Assembly: GCF_010667685.1 (NCBI RefSeq) | Contig: NZ_WHZW01000007.1 | Location: 62,001-126,000 of the forward strand | Direction: 5' to 3' | DNA length: 64,000 bases | DNA from: Bifidobacterium aerophilum | GTDB taxonomy: Bacteria; Actinomycetota; Actinomycetes; Actinomycetales; Bifidobacteriaceae | In this document: piece by piece, positions 1-7,976 of the stretch | Layout of the letters: each line of letters starts with the position of its first letter | Numbering within the stretch: the first letter of the stretch is position 1 | Translations under genes and position numbers: made by a program | Notes under the pieces: model-generated | The model's input: only the letters and a program-made list of their open reading frames with translations | Database searches by the model: none | Told to the model about the DNA's origin: nothing

Positions 1-2
1 TC

Positions 3-647
3 CAGCAGCTCCATACCGACCCGCGCAAGGAAGTGCGCCAGAACTGGGCAAACGAACTGGAGGGGCTCAACGGCGAGGTCGACAAGCTCAATACCGAGGT
101 TTCCGAATTGCAAAGCCAGGTCACCGCCAAGTCCAAGCAGTCGGGAGACGGTTCCCAAAGCGATACGCTGATCCAGGACGAACTGGTCAACGGGCTGTCG
201 AAGGTGAAAGGGGAAGGCGTCACGCTCACGATCGCCAATCCCATCGCCGCGGACGATTCGTCCGCTGACGGCACCTATCACCGCGATACCACGACCACGC
301 AGATCCGTTTGGTGTCCGACACCGATCTTCAGCTGTTCGTCTCGCTTCTATGGCAATCGGGTGCCGAGGCGATCGCCGTGAACGGATATCGCATCGGCGT
401 GCAGACCTCCATCCGCACCGCAGGACAGACGATCATGGTGGGGGTCAACCCCGTGCAGAGCCCTTATCGGATCGAGGCGATAGGGGACAGGGATGCATTG
501 GCCACGGCAGTGGGGTCCGAACGGCAGCCGGCATTGTATTCCTCGCTCGCCAATGCGGGCATCTACCCGCAGGTTTCGAAATCCAGATCGCTTACACTGG
601 AAGCGGCGGCATTGGGCAATCTTTCCTACACGAGAAAGGACGAATGA
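3..647 (+). CDS. DUF881 family protein, 5' end cut by the window edge
   Basis: The reading frame is open to the first bases of the window, so the true start lies upstream and the N-terminus (normally a short cytoplasmic tail plus one membrane segment) is missing; 214 residues are visible. The visible part starts with a coiled-coil stretch (about residues 15-45, ELEGLNGEVDKLNTEVSEL) followed by the DUF881 domain with the family pattern 'KGEGVTLTIAN' and 'AEAIAVNGYRI'. DUF881 proteins are actinobacterial and Firmicute membrane-anchored proteins with a periplasmic-side domain, commonly next to division genes; no reaction is known. A second DUF881 gene lies two genes downstream with a small basic protein between, the same arrangement as the mycobacterial Rv1823-Rv1825 region. 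The stop codon is one base before the start of the next gene, so the genes are probably co-transcribed. Confidence 0.88.
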   Translation, partial: QQLHTDPRKEVRQNWANELEGLNGEVDKLNTEVSELQSQVTAKSKQSGDGSQSDTLIQDELVNGLSKVKGEGVTLTIANPIAADDSSADGTYHRDTTTTQIRLVSDTDLQLFVSLLWQSGAEAIAVNGYRIGVQTSIRTAGQTIMVGVNPVQSPYRIEAIGDRDALATAVGSERQPALYSSLANAGIYPQVSKSRSLTLEAAALGNLSYTRKDE

Positions 648-648
648 G

Positions 649-981
649 ATGGCTGCGGTGTTGGGATTGATCATCGGCATAGTCGTCGGATTGTTCGTCA
701 AACCGGCCATTCCCGTGATATTGCAGCCATATCTGCCGATCATGGTGGTCGCGGCTCTTGACGCGCTGCTCGGCGCCGCACGAGCGTATTTCGAACGCAG
801 CTTCTCCGACAAGGTGTTCGTGATCTCGTTCATTTCCAACGTCGTCACCGCAACGCTGCTCGTGTTTCTCGGCAACCAGCTCGGCGTCGGATCCCAGTTG
901 CAGACCGCCGTCATCGTCGTGCTCGGCATCCGCATCTTCTCGAACGTGTCGGCGATCCGCCGGTTCATCTTCAAGGGCTGA
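649..981 (+). CDS. sbp: Small basic protein (DUF1290/Sbp family), membrane
   Basis: This 110-residue protein has three hydrophobic segments (about residues 3-20, 27-45 and 58-78) and a basic C-terminus (SAIRRFIFKG). It matches the Sbp family of small membrane proteins that sit between DUF881 genes in Gram-positive bacteria. The start chosen is the ATG one base after the upstream stop codon, with AAAGGA about nine bases before it; a longer frame reaching to 493 would overlap the DUF881 gene and looks spurious. Its function is not established; the family is associated with cell-division gene clusters. Confidence 0.85.
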   Translation: MAAVLGLIIGIVVGLFVKPAIPVILQPYLPIMVVAALDALLGAARAYFERSFSDKVFVISFISNVVTATLLVFLGNQLGVGSQLQTAVIVVLGIRIFSNVSAIRRFIFKG

Positions 982-984
982 TCC

Positions 985-1821
985 ATGGCACGGCGTAAAC
1001 GGCAGTCCCAGGACATCCTCACCAAGCTGCACGTCCAGCATGCGATGGACAAGGCCAACGACCACACCGAAACCGGCTCGTTCCCGATGGTGCGCAAACG
1101 CGGTCGATCCGGACGACGTTCGCTTAAGGCGAACGCGACACGTATGCGTCTGCTGACCAGCGTGCTGATCGCCGTCATGTGCGCGCTGCTGTCGTTCGCA
1201 TACATGATCCAGATCAACAATACGAAGTCCACGTACGAGACCATGAGCGAGGACGAGCTGGTCCGCCTGATCAACGAGACCAGCAATCAGGTGCAGAGCC
1301 TCGAACAACGCAAAAGCGAGCTGTCCAGTCAGCTTGACTCGCTCAAGGCCACGGCCGACAAGCAGGCGGCCGCCCAGAAGATCGCCAAGCAGAACGAGGA
1401 GACGAACGGCATCCTGTCCGGCAGACTGCCGGCCAAGGGAGAAGGCGTGACCATACGCATCACCAAGGGCACCAAATCCGACGTGGACGCGTCCACCATG
1501 TTCACGCTGCTTGAGGAACTGCGCAATGCGGGAGCCGAAGTGATCGCGGTCAATTCGGTCCGTGTGGTCACCTCCACCTATATCGCGCAGTCCGAGGACG
1601 GCGGCCTGATCTGCGACGGCACGGCGCTGGAGACCCCGTATGTGGTCAAGGCCATCGGGGATCCGCAGGCGCTGGCGAATGCGGTCAACATCGCCGGGGG
1701 CGTCGGATCCCGACTCAAGGTCAAATACGGTTCGACCGTCACCGTCGTCACCGAAGACGAGGTAAAAATCGATGAGACGCGTGCGGCACGGCAATATCGG
1801 TACGCAACGCCAGTCGAATAG
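985..1821 (+). CDS. DUF881 family membrane-anchored protein
   Basis: This 278-residue protein has a long basic cytoplasmic N-terminus (rich in Arg/Lys to about residue 53), one membrane segment (LLTSVLIAVMCALLSFAYM, about 55-73), a coiled coil (about 88-130) and a C-terminal DUF881 domain with 'KGEGVTIRITKG' and 'GAEVIAVNSVRV'. It starts three bases after the small basic protein stop, with AAGGG seven bases ahead, so it belongs to the same operon. It is the complete paralogue of the truncated gene at the left edge. The biochemical role is unknown. Confidence 0.88.
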   Translation: MARRKRQSQDILTKLHVQHAMDKANDHTETGSFPMVRKRGRSGRRSLKANATRMRLLTSVLIAVMCALLSFAYMIQINNTKSTYETMSEDELVRLINETSNQVQSLEQRKSELSSQLDSLKATADKQAAAQKIAKQNEETNGILSGRLPAKGEGVTIRITKGTKSDVDASTMFTLLEELRNAGAEVIAVNSVRVVTSTYIAQSEDGGLICDGTALETPYVVKAIGDPQALANAVNIAGGVGSRLKVKYGSTVTVVTEDEVKIDETRAARQYRYATPVE

Positions 1822-1825
1822 TAGG

Positions 1826-1831
1826 TACAAT
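1826..1831 (+). promoter_or_regulatory. Candidate -10 element (TACAAT) for the FHA gene
   Basis: TACAAT lies nine bases before the ATG at 1840, just after the upstream stop codon. No good -35 hexamer is seen at the usual distance. If used, transcription would start at or within a couple of bases of the ATG, giving a nearly leaderless mRNA; the only Shine-Dalgarno-like match is a weak AAGAG. This is a prediction from sequence only. Confidence 0.35.
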
Positions 1832-1839
1832 TAAGAGCT

Positions 1840-2277
1840 ATGACTAATCCGATTCCCACCGCGGGCGAAACGACCATCATCGGTCTGCCCGCCATCACCA
1901 TTCCGATCACGACCACCGGAGACCGTCCGCTGACGCAGGAGGATCTCGATACGATCGCGCGTCTGTCCGACGGCACCGCATTGCTGATTTCGACGCGAGG
2001 TGCCGTGTCCGGTTCGCGATACCTGCTCGACGAGGACGAGATCACGGTCGGACGTGACCCTCGAGCCGATATCCTGCTCGATGATTCGACCGTATCGCGT
2101 TCCCATGCCGTGTTCCGCCGCACCGGAAACACGTTCGAAGTGGTCGATGCGGGCAGCCTGAACGGCACATATGTGAACCGGCAGCGAGTGGATCGTGCCA
2201 CGTTGCGCAACGGCGACGAAATCATGATCGGCAAGTTCCGGCTGGTGTACTTCACCAAATCGGCCGTGATCGCCTGA
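1840..2277 (+). CDS. garA: FHA-domain signalling protein, GarA/OdhI-like
   Basis: This 145-residue protein ends in a forkhead-associated domain (about residues 58-135) that keeps the phosphothreonine-binding signature: GRDP (the Arg), STVSRSH and GSLNGTYVN. The N-terminal tail contains E10-T11-T12, resembling the ETT phosphorylation motif of mycobacterial GarA and corynebacterial OdhI, which are switched by Ser/Thr kinases such as PknB/PknG and otherwise bind enzymes of 2-oxoglutarate and glutamate metabolism. The next gene is an FtsR-like regulator, as in mycobacteria (garA-Rv1828), which supports orthology. The spacing between ETT and the FHA domain and the rest of the tail differ from the mycobacterial protein, so conserved regulation is inferred. 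Confidence 0.8.
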   Translation: MTNPIPTAGETTIIGLPAITIPITTTGDRPLTQEDLDTIARLSDGTALLISTRGAVSGSRYLLDEDEITVGRDPRADILLDDSTVSRSHAVFRRTGNTFEVVDAGSLNGTYVNRQRVDRATLRNGDEIMIGKFRLVYFTKSAVIA

Positions 2278-2371
2278 CCGCCGCGCCTTCGGGGGCATAA
2301 TGGTCGTTCCGTCTTCTTCGTCATCCACATGACATCATCCGGAAACGCGAACGACGGAGGGGAGTCGTGCC

Positions 2372-2998
2372 ATGGGCGCACCGCATGCCGTTCAGGGAGA
2401 ACTGTTCGCCGTCGAGGGGGAGAGGGACGCCGAACGTGGCTATCGGGGGACGGTGGCGTCAAAAGTCGCCGGCATCACCTATCGGCAACTGGACTACTGG
2501 GCGCGCAAACAGATCGTGGAGCCGTCGATCACGCCTTCGCACGGCTCCGGCTCGCGTCGGCTCTACTCGTTCAAGGATGTGGTGATCCTTGCCGTTTCGA
2601 AGCGATTGCTTGACGTCGGCGTGAACCTGCAGAACGTGACCGCTGCGATCGGGTTCTTATCGCAGCGGACCGCGGAACAGCTGGAAAACGTCACCATCAT
2701 GTGCGATGGCCAGCACGTCCATGAATGCACGACCAGTGAACAGATGCTCGAACTGCTGCAAAGCGGCAAGGCCGTGTTCGCGGTGTCGGTGGGCTCGCTG
2801 TGGCATCAGATCGATGATGCGCTGGCTCATGAGGAATTCGTCGATCTGAAGACGACGTCGGTATCGCTCGGAGGCAACAGGCCGATCGACGAATTGACGG
2901 CGATGCGTATGCGCAAAACCCTTGCCGTACGTCAGGCTCAACGCAAGGGCCGGACATATTCGTCTGATGGACGGCCATCCGATGGAATACGGGTATGA
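2372..2998 (+). CDS. ftsR: MerR-family transcriptional regulator, FtsR-like
   Basis: This 208-residue protein carries a MerR-type winged helix (about residues 30-85: GITYRQLDYWARKQIVEPS, then SGSRRLYSFKDVVILAV). The C-terminal half is a dimerisation/effector region without metal-binding cysteines typical of metal sensors. Position directly after the FHA gene matches actinobacterial FtsR (Rv1828; C. glutamicum FtsR activates ftsZ), so a division-related regulator is the best guess. The start has a strong GGAGGGGAG about eight bases upstream. A perfect 11-bp hairpin overlaps the stop codon, indicating that transcription ends here. Confidence 0.82.
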   Translation: MGAPHAVQGELFAVEGERDAERGYRGTVASKVAGITYRQLDYWARKQIVEPSITPSHGSGSRRLYSFKDVVILAVSKRLLDVGVNLQNVTAAIGFLSQRTAEQLENVTIMCDGQHVHECTTSEQMLELLQSGKAVFAVSVGSLWHQIDDALAHEEFVDLKTTSVSLGGNRPIDELTAMRMRKTLAVRQAQRKGRTYSSDGRPSDGIRV

Positions 2999-3017
2999 TC
3001 GATCACATCGATCATAC
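2993..3017 (+). terminator. Hairpin overlapping the ftsR stop codon
   Basis: The arms 2993-3003 and 3007-3017 (GTATGATCGAT / ATCGATCATAC) are perfectly complementary around a 3-base loop. The TGA stop of the regulator lies inside the left arm. No T-run follows, so termination strength is uncertain. Confidence 0.5.
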
Positions 3018-3079
3018 GGGCACGTTCACGTGCGATGCCATGAAAATGACGACCGCGAGTTTTGCACAGGGGAGGGATG

Positions 3080-3442
3080 ATGGTCGATCTGTTGCCGATC
3101 ATACTGTGGGTGCTGTCGTCACTGTGGTCCGCGGGCGTTTGCATGATCTGCGTGATTCGGGGGAAGCTGTTGTCCGGGGAACGTCGGCCCGACGTGGATA
3201 CGGTCAGTTGGAACGTCATATACGCGCAGGTGTGCTCCGTGGTGTTCGCGGCGGTGCCGTTCATGGCGCTGATCCTGATCCAAGATGACATCGGCCGTGC
3301 CATGATGGATTTCTACGAGCGGTTCCTGTATGCCGGTGCGGCGGCATCCGTGATTCTGGTGATCGCAGCGTGGGCGTTCATGTTCGTGCAGGCGAAACGT
3401 GCGGAACGCACTCAGATGGAGCGCATGTTGCGCAGAAAGTAG
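3080..3442 (+). CDS. Small three-segment membrane protein, unknown
   Basis: I do not recognise this 120-residue protein. It has three predicted membrane segments (about residues 4-24, 44-64 and 80-103) and ends in a charged tail (QAKRAERTQMERMLRRK), consistent with a cytoplasmic C-terminus. Two adjacent ATG codons (3077 and 3080) follow GGAGGG; the second has slightly better spacing and was chosen. It is separated from ftsR by 81 bases with a hairpin, so it probably has its own promoter. Confidence 0.65.
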   Translation: MVDLLPIILWVLSSLWSAGVCMICVIRGKLLSGERRPDVDTVSWNVIYAQVCSVVFAAVPFMALILIQDDIGRAMMDFYERFLYAGAAASVILVIAAWAFMFVQAKRAERTQMERMLRRK

Positions 3443-3682
3443 GAATAGATGCGGGTGGGACGAGTGGATGAGCTAGATTAGCGATTGCTTTTCTGACATA
3501 ACGTACATTATCGGATAATAGGATATACGGTTATTCTCGTCCGTTGACGTTCATTCCCGTACGATCAGGTTCACGTATGTCCACGACAGTGAGACAATCG
3601 AACGATCGGTTATCGCAGATACATTCTCACGGCCGCGGACATATGGGATGATGCCTGATGCAACCGTCCCGGTTCAGGGCGG
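3443..3682. other. AT-rich intergenic region between convergent genes, with one dyad
   Basis: No open reading frame with a plausible start is seen in these 240 bases, which are clearly more AT-rich than the neighbours. The one notable element is a perfect dyad ATTATC-G-GATAAT at 3507-3519. The flanking genes converge, so it is not an obvious promoter region. Confidence 0.5.
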
Positions 3683-4399
3683 TCAGGCGAAATACTCTTC
3701 GACCGCGCCGGACAGTTCGGCCACGGTATCGATGATCCGATAGCATCCGTGTTGCACCAGCTCACCGGGTTCCGAATATCCCCAGCCGCATCCGAGGCAG
3801 TCCAGTCCGCACGCCGCGGCACCATCGGCGTCGGTCCAACGGTCGCCGACCATCAGCGCGCGGTCTCCGGCGGCGCCGTCGAATCCGATGTGCTCGAACG
3901 CGTACCGGATCACCTGATCCTTGTCGAGGCGCGAATTGTCACGGCTGGCACCGTAAACGGCATCGACCATGTCGGTCAGGTGGAAATGCTCGCAGATCGG
4001 CACGGCCTGATATTCGGGCTTGCAGGTGGCGACGGCGAGATAATATCCGGCCTTGCGCAACGCGGCAAGCTGCTCGGGAATGCCGTCGTATACGCGGTTG
4101 TACAGGCGTCCCGGCACCAGTTGGCCAGGATCGTTCGGATCGTCGAACACGGCCTTGTCGGCATAGTATTCACGGTAGATACGCACGGCCTCGTCCAGTT
4201 TGTCGTCCGGAATATGGTTGCGCTTGAAGGACTCGATGATGGCCGGACCGATGAATCGATGCAGCTCGTCGTCATCCGGCACCGGCAAGCCCAGGCCTTC
4301 GAACGCCTTCACGACGCATGCGATGATGCCGAAATGCGATTGGGTGAGCGTGCCGTCGAGATCAAGCAGCACGACGTTCATCGGATGGTTCTGGGTCAT
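3683..4399 (-). CDS. HAD-superfamily phosphatase (phosphoglycolate phosphatase-like)
   Basis: This 238-residue hydrolase has HAD motif I DLDGT (with the nucleophile and acid Asp) near residue 11, a helical cap (about 20-90), a motif II Thr (VATCKPEY) and motif III/IV GDRWTDADGA near residue 185. It is in HAD subfamily IA, like Gph and the PpaX-type phosphatases; the substrate cannot be read from sequence. The ATG at 4399 was chosen because GGGGAGAGG lies just upstream; a longer frame to 4456 lacks a ribosome site. Confidence 0.8.
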   Translation of the reverse strand: MTQNHPMNVVLLDLDGTLTQSHFGIIACVVKAFEGLGLPVPDDDELHRFIGPAIIESFKRNHIPDDKLDEAVRIYREYYADKAVFDDPNDPGQLVPGRLYNRVYDGIPEQLAALRKAGYYLAVATCKPEYQAVPICEHFHLTDMVDAVYGASRDNSRLDKDQVIRYAFEHIGFDGAAGDRALMVGDRWTDADGAAACGLDCLGCGWGYSEPGELVQHGCYRIIDTVAELSGAVEEYFA

Positions 4400-4458
4400 G
4401 GTGTCCTCTCCCCTGTTTGGCGCGACCGAAATTGACGGGTCGCAAACGGATACCATTA

Positions 4459-4481
4459 TGCCCGGCCATAATGACCGGGCA
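4459..4481 (-). terminator. Hairpin downstream of rbpA
   Basis: The arms TGCCCGG (4459-4465) and CCGGGCA (4475-4481) pair around a 9-base loop, inside an imperfect palindrome that also pairs CAT with ATG. It lies between the rbpA stop and the HAD gene start on the minus strand, so it likely ends the rbpA transcript. Confidence 0.5.
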
Positions 4482-4541
4482 TCAGTTCATGTGTTGTTCA
4501 ACATCGTGCCGTCCGTAACCGACATGCACACATGCCATGGA

Positions 4542-4889
4542 TCACTCGTAATCGGGGATCCATCCCTCGCGGTGCATCTGCAGACGCTTGTCAAGCAATG
4601 CCTTGAGCTCCTCTTCGCTGCGCCGTTCGAGCAGCATGTCCCAATGGGTGCGGGTCGGCTTGCTGATCTCATCCGGCTCCTGGTCGCCGTCGCCCTCACG
4701 ATGGGCGGTGGCGCCGCAGCGGCATTCCCACTCCTCGGGGATCTCGGCGCCATCGGCGAACGGCAGGATCGTCCGGTGTCCCTTCGGACACACGTATGCC
4801 ACCTCGGTTCGTGCCGCAAAATCGACATTCTCATCGGATTCCAGCGATTTCGCGCCAATGCTCATGCCTCTGAGGCTGCGTTCCGCCAT
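4542..4889 (-). CDS. rbpA: RNA polymerase-binding protein RbpA
   Basis: RbpA is an actinobacterial factor that binds RNA polymerase and the principal sigma factor and stabilises the open complex. The 115-residue protein shows the family layout: N-terminal tail with SLRG, core domain with YVCPKGH and WECRCG (zinc-type Cys residues), basic linker (ISKPTRTHWDMLLERRS) and a sigma-interacting C-terminal helix pair (EEELKALLDKRL). Length and motifs match the family closely. It follows the helicase gene on the same strand with a 110-base gap that probably holds its own promoter. Confidence 0.96.
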   Translation of the reverse strand: MAERSLRGMSIGAKSLESDENVDFAARTEVAYVCPKGHRTILPFADGAEIPEEWECRCGATAHREGDGDQEPDEISKPTRTHWDMLLERRSEEELKALLDKRLQMHREGWIPDYE

Positions 4890-5000
4890 GGGTTCCTCCT
4901 TGTGCTCACAATCTGTACCACGTTATCGAACAGTTGGGACGTCCGACCTATTCCCTCGGGCGTGTCAAAACCGCACGTTACGGCGTCAAGGGGCGCCGCA

Positions 5001-7613
5001 TCAGTCGACACCCGAGTAGGAGACGATGCCGCGGTTTACCTGATCCGCCGCTTCATGCGCCGTACGTGCCAGATTCTCGCCTACGGAACCCAGAATCGGC
5101 GCGGCCGTGGCGATCTGCTGCAGCATGTCCGCCAGACGCTTCGCATTGCGCACGAAATCGCCTCCGGTCAGTTCACGACCGCGCAGTATTTCGGAGAGCT
5201 CCTCTCCGTCCGCCCACTCGTACATGATGTCGGCGATGCCGAAGTCAAGCTGCGCCGGAGCCTCAAGGCCGGCATCCTCGCATTCCATGCGGATCGCGCC
5301 GTGGATGCCCCGCAATTCTTGGGCGGCCCATGCGACAGGTCCTTGCGAGCCGCCCGGATAGTAGCGCGGCTCTCCCCCGCCGCCGCGTCGTGCTTCATAG
5401 ATGAGCGAAGACAGCACCGACGCGAGACATTGAGGAGGCAACATGTCGAACGTGCCGGCACAGATCGCCTGCGCGAGCACAAGATCCTGTTCGCTGTACA
5501 GTCGTCGCAGCAGCTGACCGTGCTCGGTAAGCCGGTAGCCCTCCGTCTGTGCGCCGGTCGCTCCGGGGACCGTCGTTTCGCGTTCCAGATAGCCAAGTCC
5601 AAGCAGGATACCGCAGATACGGTCGAACTGGCGTGCCACCGAGCCGGTACGGGAATCATAACGGTCCCGCACACGTTCCAGCTCCCGCATTTCACGCACC
5701 CACCGATGTCCCCATTTGAGATGCTGCTGCAGATCCGGGCAGCTACGGCACGGATGATCCCGGTCGGCCTCCTTGAGCTGGGCGATCCGGCGGTCCAGAT
5801 CGCTGAAAGCCTCGGATCGCTGCTTGTCGGTACGGAACGTTGTCTGCTTGAGCTTGCGTCGTTCGCCTTTTTCCAAATCGGACAAACGCATGCGGATCGT
5901 CATGAGATCCTTGAAGTCGCCGTGATCGCACACGAACGCCTGCTCGTACCCGGCGATGGCTTTTTCCAGCGTGTCGATCTGCGATTCGAGCTGCCATGCG
6001 GATTCGTTTGCCTCCCACTGGGCGAACGAATGATCAAGCGTGACGCGCGCCGTTTCGTAGTCGCTGGCGTTCAGCAGGTTGACCGCCATATTGAACGTCG
6101 GCCGGAAACTGGAGTGCAGCGGGTATACGCGTTTGCTGGACAATGCGGCCGCGGTGGCGGGCAGGAATCCCCGGTGGTCCACGACGATGGCATGACCGAT
6201 CGTATCGATGCCGCGACGGCCGGCACGGCCTGTCAGCTGGGTGAACTCCCCCGGCGTAAGCTGCACGTGACCGGTGCCGTCGAATTTTTCGAGCTTTTCG
6301 ACGACGACGCACCGTGCCGGCATGTTGATGCCGAGCGCCAGCGTTTCGGTGGCAAACACCATCTTGATCAGACCTTCTTCGAACAACCGTTCGACGATCT
6401 GTCGGAACAATGCCACCATGCCGGCATGATGCGAGGCGAACCCCTCCTCGAGCGCGAAGCGAAACTTCGAGAAGCCGAGCGCCTTGAGATCGGTCTGCGA
6501 GAGCTGACCTTCGACCATCTCGTCCACGATGCGACGAATGCGACGCACCTCGTCCTCGGTGGTCAGCTCCAGTCCCGCGTTGATGCACTGTTCGACGGCC
6601 TGATCGCAACCGTTGCGAGAGAAGATGAAGTAGATGCCGGGCAGCATATCGAGATAGTTGAGCTCATCGACGACGGCCCAACGCTTGGGCGTATGTCGTT
6701 CCGGTTTGCCGCGTTCCGGCCGTCCGCCTGCACCGCCACGTCCTCTGCCGTTCTTGCCGCCGCGTTTGGCCGGACGTTCCTCGCCGCGTCGACGTGCCGC
6801 CCTGCGGTCGAGCTGGTCGAGCCGGTTGATGAGCTCCGCGTTGAGCCTGGTGGTCTGACGGCCGTGCTCGTCATGCTGGTAGAGGTCGATGAGTTCCGGT
6901 TCGGTATGGTCATCGGCCTGCACCAGCACATGCTGCTCAAGTGGGACCGGTCGCGTTTCGGAGACGACCAGCGTCGTTTCGCCGCGCACCGAGGCGATCC
7001 ACTGCGAGAAATCCTCGACGTTCGACACCGTGGCCGACAATCCGATGATGCGTACGGACTGCGGCAGATGGATGATGACTTCCTCCCATACCGGTCCTCG
7101 GAACCGGTCGGCGAGATAATGGACTTCGTCGAGGATCACGTAGCCGAGCGCGGTGAGCGTGGTCGAACGCTCGTACAGCATGTTGCGCAGCACTTCCGTG
7201 GTCATGACCACGATGTCGGCTTCGGAGTTGATGGACGTGTCGCCGGTGAGCAGACCGACTTTGTCGGAACCGTATACGGCGACGAGATCATGGTACTTCT
7301 GGTTGCTCAACGCCTTGATCGGTGTGGTATAGAAGGCCTTGACATTGCGTTCCTGCGCAAGGTACATGGCGAAGTCGGCGACGACGGTCTTGCCGGCTCC
7401 GGTGGGCGCGGCGACCAGCACATTGCGGCCGGCTTCCAGAGCCTCGTTCGCCTTGCGCTGGAAATCATCGATATCGAACGGCAGGGTCGCCGCGAACCGG
7501 GCGGCCAATGACCTGGCCTGCTCCCTGGTTTTCAGGAAGGCCGCGTACCGCTGCGAGGGAGACGGGGAGGTTGCGGACGAATTGTCGGAAGTGGTGCGGT
7601 GATGACGCGGCAT
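5001..7613 (-). CDS. helY: Ski2-like DEAD/DEAH-box RNA helicase (HelY family)
   Basis: This 870-residue superfamily 2 helicase has motif I APTGAGKT (about residue 58), motif II LDEVH (DEVH box), motif III SAT and motif VI QLTGRAGRRGID, then the C-terminal DSHCT-type helical domain seen in Mtr4/Ski2 and mycobacterial HelY. A basic, low-complexity insertion (KRGGKNGRGRGGAGGRPERG, around residue 275) may bind nucleic acid. Its role is inferred to be RNA unwinding in RNA decay or ribosome metabolism. The start four bases after the upstream gene's stop is preferred; an in-frame codon at 7652 would overlap that gene. It forms a probable operon with the membrane protein and PafBC-like regulator upstream. 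Confidence 0.92.
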   Translation of the reverse strand: MPRHHRTTSDNSSATSPSPSQRYAAFLKTREQARSLAARFAATLPFDIDDFQRKANEALEAGRNVLVAAPTGAGKTVVADFAMYLAQERNVKAFYTTPIKALSNQKYHDLVAVYGSDKVGLLTGDTSINSEADIVVMTTEVLRNMLYERSTTLTALGYVILDEVHYLADRFRGPVWEEVIIHLPQSVRIIGLSATVSNVEDFSQWIASVRGETTLVVSETRPVPLEQHVLVQADDHTEPELIDLYQHDEHGRQTTRLNAELINRLDQLDRRAARRRGEERPAKRGGKNGRGRGGAGGRPERGKPERHTPKRWAVVDELNYLDMLPGIYFIFSRNGCDQAVEQCINAGLELTTEDEVRRIRRIVDEMVEGQLSQTDLKALGFSKFRFALEEGFASHHAGMVALFRQIVERLFEEGLIKMVFATETLALGINMPARCVVVEKLEKFDGTGHVQLTPGEFTQLTGRAGRRGIDTIGHAIVVDHRGFLPATAAALSSKRVYPLHSSFRPTFNMAVNLLNASDYETARVTLDHSFAQWEANESAWQLESQIDTLEKAIAGYEQAFVCDHGDFKDLMTIRMRLSDLEKGERRKLKQTTFRTDKQRSEAFSDLDRRIAQLKEADRDHPCRSCPDLQQHLKWGHRWVREMRELERVRDRYDSRTGSVARQFDRICGILLGLGYLERETTVPGATGAQTEGYRLTEHGQLLRRLYSEQDLVLAQAICAGTFDMLPPQCLASVLSSLIYEARRGGGGEPRYYPGGSQGPVAWAAQELRGIHGAIRMECEDAGLEAPAQLDFGIADIMYEWADGEELSEILRGRELTGGDFVRNAKRLADMLQQIATAAPILGSVGENLARTAHEAADQVNRGIVSYSGVD

Positions 7614-7617
7614 GATC

Positions 7618-7929
7618 CTACTTGTTGTTCCATTCGGCCCATTGGCGGGCATGACGTTCTCGTGTGGCGTGTTCCCGTTCGATGACCGCCACGTGGGCTT
7701 CGGCGTACCTGTCCGCGGCCGTGCGTAGCGGCTGGGTGAACGTGGGGGCTGCAGGCGCATCATCGGTCGGATCCGGCTGTTGCATGTCGTCTATCAGCTC
7801 TCCGATACGTGATCCCACATCGCCGATGCCATGCATGGCCCGTACCGCATGAACGGCGGCATATGCGACGCCGCCCACGATCATGGCAAGCATGAACAGC
7901 ACCAGCATCAACCAGACCCACCAAGGCAT
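7618..7929 (-). CDS. Small single-pass membrane protein, unknown
   Basis: This 103-residue protein has one strong N-terminal membrane segment (VWLMLVLFMLAMIVGGVAYAA, about residues 4-24) and a charged, helical C-terminus (AEAHVAVIEREHATRERH) that should be cytoplasmic. I do not recognise a family. It is sandwiched between the WYL regulator and the helicase with gaps of 47 and 4 bases, so it is likely co-transcribed. Confidence 0.7.
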   Translation of the reverse strand: MPWWVWLMLVLFMLAMIVGGVAYAAVHAVRAMHGIGDVGSRIGELIDDMQQPDPTDDAPAAPTFTQPLRTAADRYAEAHVAVIEREHATRERHARQWAEWNNK

Positions 7930-7976
7930 GGCATCTTCCTCTCGTCTTGTTCTGTGCCGCGTCTCATGAGCGGCGT

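Noticed and set aside
592..1830. Long minus-strand frame (412 codons) opposite the small basic protein and second DUF881 gene
   Set aside because: It lies antisense to well-supported genes and gives a low-complexity protein rich in His, Arg and Asp typical of a shadow frame in high-G+C DNA.
4200..7511. 1103-codon plus-strand frame opposite the helicase
   Set aside because: The opposite strand encodes a helicase with all motifs; this frame has no recognisable domain and mirrors its codon pattern.
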